Assembly: GCF_001654915.1 (NCBI RefSeq)
Contig: NZ_LXEQ01000045.1
DNA length: 64,000 nucleotides
Reading direction: 5' to 3' (one strand)
Source of the DNA: Buttiauxella ferragutiae
GTDB lineage: Bacteria > Pseudomonadota > Gammaproteobacteria > Enterobacterales > Enterobacteriaceae
This document shows positions 60,590 to 64,000 of the stretch, piece after piece. The notes beneath the pieces were generated by a model. It searched no databases. It saw only the letters and a list, made by a program, of their open reading frames with translations, and was not told the origin of the DNA. The number at the start of each line of letters is the position of its first letter. The stretch's first letter is position 1. A program made the position numbers and the translations under genes.

Positions 60590-60791
60590 ATTTCTTACAA
60601 ATTTTTACGCTCGGATATGAACGCACCCACAAGGAAGTTTCACTGCATTTTTGGCGCGGTGGATTCAGTGCATCCTATCGGTTAGTTAACGAGCTTTTTT
60701 TGGTTGTTTTAATTTTAACCGGGAATTCCCGGCGACTCACGGGGTGCGGCATCGCCGCATGTATAAAAGTTAGTTTTTCAGGATGAACAAA

Positions 60792-61142
60792 ATGCATACA
60801 TCCGAGTTGTTAAAACATATCTACGATATTAATTTGTCGTATTTACTTCTTGCGCAACGCCTTATTAATGGCGACAAACCTTCAGCAATGTTTCGTTTGG
60901 GCGTGAGCGAGGATATGGCCAATACCCTTAGCGAATTAACCTTGCCACAAATGGTAAAATTGGCGGAAACCAATCAACTGATTTGTCAGTTCCGTTTTAG
61001 TGATAACCAATCAATTACTCGTTTAACACAAGACTCACGTGTGGACGATTTACAGCAAATCCATACTGGCATTTTGTTATCCACCCGCTTATTAAAAGAG
61101 GTGTCGCCGATAGACGAGGCACCTCGCAAAAAAAGGGCGTAA
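60792..61142 (+). CDS. flhD: flagellar master regulator subunit FlhD
   Basis: 116 residues from the ATG at 60792 (MHTSELLKHIYDINLSYLLL), the E. coli length. An in-frame ATG three codons earlier has its AGG touching the start codon and is unlikely. LTLPQMVKLAETNQLICQFRF and LTQDSRVDDLQQIHTGI are unchanged from the family. With FlhC it forms the FlhD4C2 activator of class II flagellar genes. Four bases separate it from flhC. Confidence 0.97.
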   Translation: MHTSELLKHIYDINLSYLLLAQRLINGDKPSAMFRLGVSEDMANTLSELTLPQMVKLAETNQLICQFRFSDNQSITRLTQDSRVDDLQQIHTGILLSTRLLKEVSPIDEAPRKKRA

Positions 61143-61146
61143 CAAA

Positions 61147-61725
61147 ATGAGCGAGAAAAGTATTGTTCAGGAAGCCCGCGACATACAACTGGCGATGGAA
61201 TTAATCACGCTGGGCGCTAGATTGCAGATGCTTGAAAGCGAAACACAATTAAGCCGTGGCAGACTAATCAAACTTTATAAAGAGCTCCGCGGGAGTCCTC
61301 CGCCGAAAGGAATGCTACCTTTTTCTACCGACTGGTTTATGACCTGGGAGCAAAATATCCATGCTTCCATGTTTTGCAACTCCTGGCAGTTTTTACTACG
61401 CACCGGATTATGTTCCGGTGTTGACGCGGTCATCAAAGCTTACCGCCTCTATCTTGAACAGTGTCCGGCACAAGAGGGTGGCCCGCTACTGGCGCTGACT
61501 CGCGCCTGGACCCTTGTCCGTTTTGTTGAAAGCAATATGCTTGAATTGAGTAGTTGTAATTGCTGCGGTGGTAACTTTATCACCCACGCACACCAGCCAG
61601 CAGGCAGCTTTGCTTGTAGTTTGTGCCAGCCTCCATCGAGAGCAGTAAAAAGACGTAAACTTTCTTCGAATACTGCCGATATTATTCCACAACTGCTGGA
61701 TGAACAGGTCAAACAGGCCGTTTAA
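61147..61725 (+). CDS. flhC: flagellar master regulator subunit FlhC
   Basis: 192 residues, E. coli length. MSEKSIVQEARDIQLAMELI at the start; the four zinc cysteines are present in SSCNCCGGNFITHAHQP and SFACSLCQPPSRAVKRRK (about 137-170). Binds DNA with FlhD. Ends just before a strong terminator that separates it from motAB. Confidence 0.98.
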   Translation: MSEKSIVQEARDIQLAMELITLGARLQMLESETQLSRGRLIKLYKELRGSPPPKGMLPFSTDWFMTWEQNIHASMFCNSWQFLLRTGLCSGVDAVIKAYRLYLEQCPAQEGGPLLALTRAWTLVRFVESNMLELSSCNCCGGNFITHAHQPAGSFACSLCQPPSRAVKRRKLSSNTADIIPQLLDEQVKQAV

Positions 61726-61749
61726 CAGTTCGGTGTGGATAAACACTCC

Positions 61750-61782
61750 AGCAGCGATAAGCAATTATCGCTGCTTTTTTTT
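61750..61782 (+). terminator. flhDC terminator
   Basis: Perfect 11-bp stem AGCAGCGATAA / TTATCGCTGCT with loop GCAA and a run of seven or more T. Confidence 0.92.
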
Positions 61783-61853
61783 GCCCCGCGCCTGACTGTT
61801 TTCACCTCTGATTTGTGATTCCTCGTCACATTTAACAGCAGAAGGATGTACTC

Positions 61854-62747
61854 GTGCTGATTGTAATAGGTTATCTGGTCGTTATTGCGACAGTATTCGG
61901 CGGCTATATGATGACTGGCGGTCATCTTGGCGCACTCTATCAACCAGCTGAATTTATCATCATTGGTGGGGCGGGTATTGGGGCCTTTATCGTGGGTAAT
62001 AACGGTAAAGCGATTAAAGCGACGATAAAAGCGTTGCCATTACTTTTTCGTCGCTCGAAATATACCAAAAGCATGTATATGGATCTCATGGCGTTGTTAT
62101 ATCGCTTGATGGCGAAGTCACGTCAACAAGGGATGTTTTCGCTGGAACGTGATATTGAAAATCCTAAAGAGAGCGAAATATTCGCCAGCTACCCGCGCAT
62201 TTTAGCTGACACTTTGATGCTGGATTTCATTATTGATTATCTACGCCTGATCATCAGCGGGAATATGAACTCGTTTGAAATTGAAGCGTTGATGGATGAA
62301 GAAATTGAAACCCACGAAAGTGAAGCGGAAATACCGGCAAATAGCCTGGCAATAATGGGGGATTCCCTTCCGGCATTCGGCATTGTTGCGGCAGTGATGG
62401 GCGTGGTTCACGCACTGGCTTCCGCCGACAGACCGGCAGGTGAACTGGGGTCGCTGATTGCGCACGCCATGGTCGGAACCTTCCTTGGGATTTTGCTGGC
62501 TTACGGTTTTATCTCGCCTCTGGCGACCGTTCTGCGTCAAAAGAGTGCTGAAACCACAAAAATGATGCAGTGCGTGAAAGTCACATTGCTCTCAAGCCTT
62601 AACGGTTACGCGCCGCCAATCGCTGTCGAATTTGGCCGTAAAACTCTTTATTCCAGTGAACGTCCGTCGTTCATTGAACTTGAAGAACATGTGCGTGCTG
62701 TTCGTTCCCCGAACACGCAGCAGCGTGCCACGGAAGAAGAAGTATGA
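61854..62747 (+). CDS. motA: flagellar motor stator protein MotA
   Basis: 297 residues from a GTG start with GAAGGA upstream. Four membrane segments. Functional residues known from E. coli are at the same numbers: Arg90 and Glu98 in RLMAKSRQQGMFSLERDIEN, Pro173 in SLPAFGIVAA and Pro222 in FISPLATV. With MotB it forms the proton channel that drives the rotor. No clear sigma-28 promoter was found in the 70 bases before it. Overlaps motB by four bases (ATGA). Confidence 0.98.
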   Translation: MLIVIGYLVVIATVFGGYMMTGGHLGALYQPAEFIIIGGAGIGAFIVGNNGKAIKATIKALPLLFRRSKYTKSMYMDLMALLYRLMAKSRQQGMFSLERDIENPKESEIFASYPRILADTLMLDFIIDYLRLIISGNMNSFEIEALMDEEIETHESEAEIPANSLAIMGDSLPAFGIVAAVMGVVHALASADRPAGELGSLIAHAMVGTFLGILLAYGFISPLATVLRQKSAETTKMMQCVKVTLLSSLNGYAPPIAVEFGRKTLYSSERPSFIELEEHVRAVRSPNTQQRATEEEV

Positions 62748-63673
62748 AACACAACGCGCGCCCGATTGTTGTCGTAAAACGACGCAAACACAAAGCCCAC
62801 GGCGGCGGCGCGCACGGTTCATGGAAAATTGCCTACGCGGATTTTATGACCGCGATGATGGCCTTTTTTCTGGTGATGTGGCTGATTTCCATCTCCAGCC
62901 CTAAAGAACTGGCGCAAATTGCCGACTACTTCCGTACACCACTTTCTGCCGCGATTACCGGCGGGCAACGCATTGCCGATAGCCAAAGTCCGATTCCTGG
63001 CGGTGGCGATGATGTGACCCAACAACAGGGCGAAGTGAAAAGACAGCCCAACATTGAAGATCTCAGGAAAAAAATGGAAACCAGTCGTCTCAAGCGATTG
63101 GCCGACAAACTGGATCAATTGATTGACGCCGATCCCAGGTTGCGAGCACTGCGTCCGCATCTGCAGATTGACCTGGTTCAAGAGGGGCTGCGGATACAAA
63201 TCATCGACAGCCAGAACCGCCCAATGTTTAAAAACGGTAGCGCTGAAGTTGAGCCTTATATGCGCGATATTCTGCGCAGTATTGCGCCGTTACTTAATGA
63301 TTTTCCTAATAAAATTAGCTTGTCTGGTCACACTGATGATTTGCCTTATGCCATGGGAGAGCGTGGTTATAGCAACTGGGAGTTATCTGCGGACCGGGCA
63401 AATGCTTCGCGTCGCGAACTGATGTCGGGTGGACTTATCGACGGCAAGGTCCTGCGTGTTGTGGGCATGGCATCCACCATGCGCCTGACAAACCGCGGAC
63501 CTGGCGATGCGATCAACCGACGCATTAGTTTGCTGGTACTGAATAAACAAGCTGAAGAGGCCATCGTGCACGAAAACGCAGAAAGCGATAATCAGCCACT
63601 AAGCATTCTCCAACAACCTGTGGCCGTAGAACCGGCGCAGAACACATTACCGCCACAATCCGGTACGAGGTGA
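62744..63673 (+). CDS. motB: flagellar motor stator protein MotB
   Basis: 309 residues. Basic N-terminus, one membrane segment at about 30-50, proton-carrying Asp33 in IAYADFMTAMMAFFLVMWL (Asp32 in E. coli; the glycine run before it is one longer here). C-terminal OmpA-like peptidoglycan-binding domain: LSGHTDDLPYAMGERGYSNWELSADRANASRREL. Anchors the stator to the wall. Four bases separate its stop from cheA. Confidence 0.98.
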   Translation: MKHNARPIVVVKRRKHKAHGGGAHGSWKIAYADFMTAMMAFFLVMWLISISSPKELAQIADYFRTPLSAAITGGQRIADSQSPIPGGGDDVTQQQGEVKRQPNIEDLRKKMETSRLKRLADKLDQLIDADPRLRALRPHLQIDLVQEGLRIQIIDSQNRPMFKNGSAEVEPYMRDILRSIAPLLNDFPNKISLSGHTDDLPYAMGERGYSNWELSADRANASRRELMSGGLIDGKVLRVVGMASTMRLTNRGPGDAINRRISLLVLNKQAEEAIVHENAESDNQPLSILQQPVAVEPAQNTLPPQSGTR

Positions 63674-63677
63674 TAGC

Positions 63678-64000
63678 GTGAGTATGGATATCAGCGATTT
63701 TTACCAAACATTTTTTGACGAGGCCGACGAGCTACTGGCTGATATGGAACAACATCTGCTGAACCTGGTGCCTGAAGCGCCGGATTCAGAACAGCTGAAT
63801 GCCATATTTCGTGCTGCGCACTCGATCAAAGGGGGCGCGGGAACGTTCGGTTTCTCCATTTTGCAGGAAACCACGCACTTAATGGAAAACCTGCTGGACG
63901 AAGCGCGACGTGGTGAGATGCAACTCAACACCGATATCATCAACCTGTTTTTGGAAACCAAAGATATTATGCAGGAACAGTTGGACGCTTATAAAAACTC
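63678..64000 (+). CDS. cheA: chemotaxis histidine kinase CheA, 5' part
   Basis: The first 107 codons of cheA, from a GTG start (MSMDISDFYQTFFDEADELL) as in E. coli; the gene runs off the window. The P1 phosphotransfer domain is complete to about residue 100, with the phospho-accepting His48 in FRAAHSIKGGAGTFGF. CheA passes phosphate from receptors to CheY and CheB. Fourth gene of motA-motB-cheA. Confidence 0.97.
   Translation, partial: MSMDISDFYQTFFDEADELLADMEQHLLNLVPEAPDSEQLNAIFRAAHSIKGGAGTFGFSILQETTHLMENLLDEARRGEMQLNTDIINLFLETKDIMQEQLDAYKN

Noticed and set aside
60565..60786. 73-codon frame in the flhDC leader
   Set aside because: No ribosome site, covers the RcsAB box, and the E. coli leader is untranslated; best read as 5' UTR.
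61726..61853. Possible sigma-28 promoter before motA (TAAA...GCGATAA)
   Set aside because: Spacing between the two parts is about five bases too short and the second part belongs to the flhDC terminator stem.
1..64000. tRNA genes, CRISPR arrays, integrases and intact insertion sequences
   Set aside because: Looked for because of the many insertions; no cloverleaf with a CCA-end context, no regularly spaced repeats and no transposase motifs were recognised.

Overview
The window comes from an enterobacterial chromosome (Enterobacteriaceae, relative of Escherichia, Salmonella and Klebsiella; the genus cannot be fixed from sequence alone). The evidence is a recognisable backbone in the order yecA - ftnA - yecR - azuCR - yecJ - ftnB - araFGH - otsBA - uspC - flhDC - motAB - cheA. 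Proteins such as FlhC, MotA, FtnA, AraF, OtsA and CheA are close to their E. coli counterparts as I remember them. Several large accessory blocks interrupt this backbone.

Layout. 1-5.9 kb: a small unknown gene, a long AT-rich stretch, an orphan fepE-like chain-length regulator and a DUF3772-type mechanosensitive channel. 6.1-6.7 kb: yecA without its usual zinc-binding tail. 7.0-20.1 kb: an eleven-gene exopolysaccharide (EPS) operon (initiating transferase, outer-membrane barrel, short Wza-like lipoprotein, Wzc-like co-polymerase, flippase, polymerase, three glycosyltransferases, a small membrane protein, a secreted hydrolase-like protein), followed by convergent galE and an AT-rich propeller-like gene. 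22.7-27 kb: ftnA, yecR, a chemoreceptor remnant, an RpiB-like isomerase, a frameshifted secreted small protein, an MFS exporter and the dual-function RNA azuCR. 27.2-32.6 kb: a five-gene peptide-type ABC importer. 32.6-35 kb: a HigBA-type toxin-antitoxin pair, yecJ and a DcuB-like transporter.

35.2-51.3 kb is the most interesting block. It looks like a uronate-polysaccharide utilisation locus split around ftnB. It has a heparinase II/III-like lyase, a secreted and a cytoplasmic alginate-lyase-fold protein, a sugar ABC importer whose binding protein has a calcium-loop motif, an AraC-type regulator, a DUF2264 protein, a LacY-type symporter, a GH88 unsaturated uronyl hydrolase and a DJ-1/PfpI protein. 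The inferred route is cleavage outside the cytoplasm, import of unsaturated oligosaccharides, then lyase and GH88 trimming inside. Substrate and final catabolic enzymes (KduI/KduD type) are not visible here.

51.7-64 kb: arabinose import (araFGH with an AraC half-site upstream and REP hairpins inside), a SdaC-family amino-acid permease, trehalose synthesis (otsBA behind a sigma-S-type promoter), a branched palindromic element, uspC, and the flagellar master operon flhDC with CRP and RcsAB sites in the spacing known from E. coli, followed by motAB and the first part of cheA, which runs off the window end.

No tRNA, rRNA, CRISPR array, integrase or intact insertion sequence was recognised.
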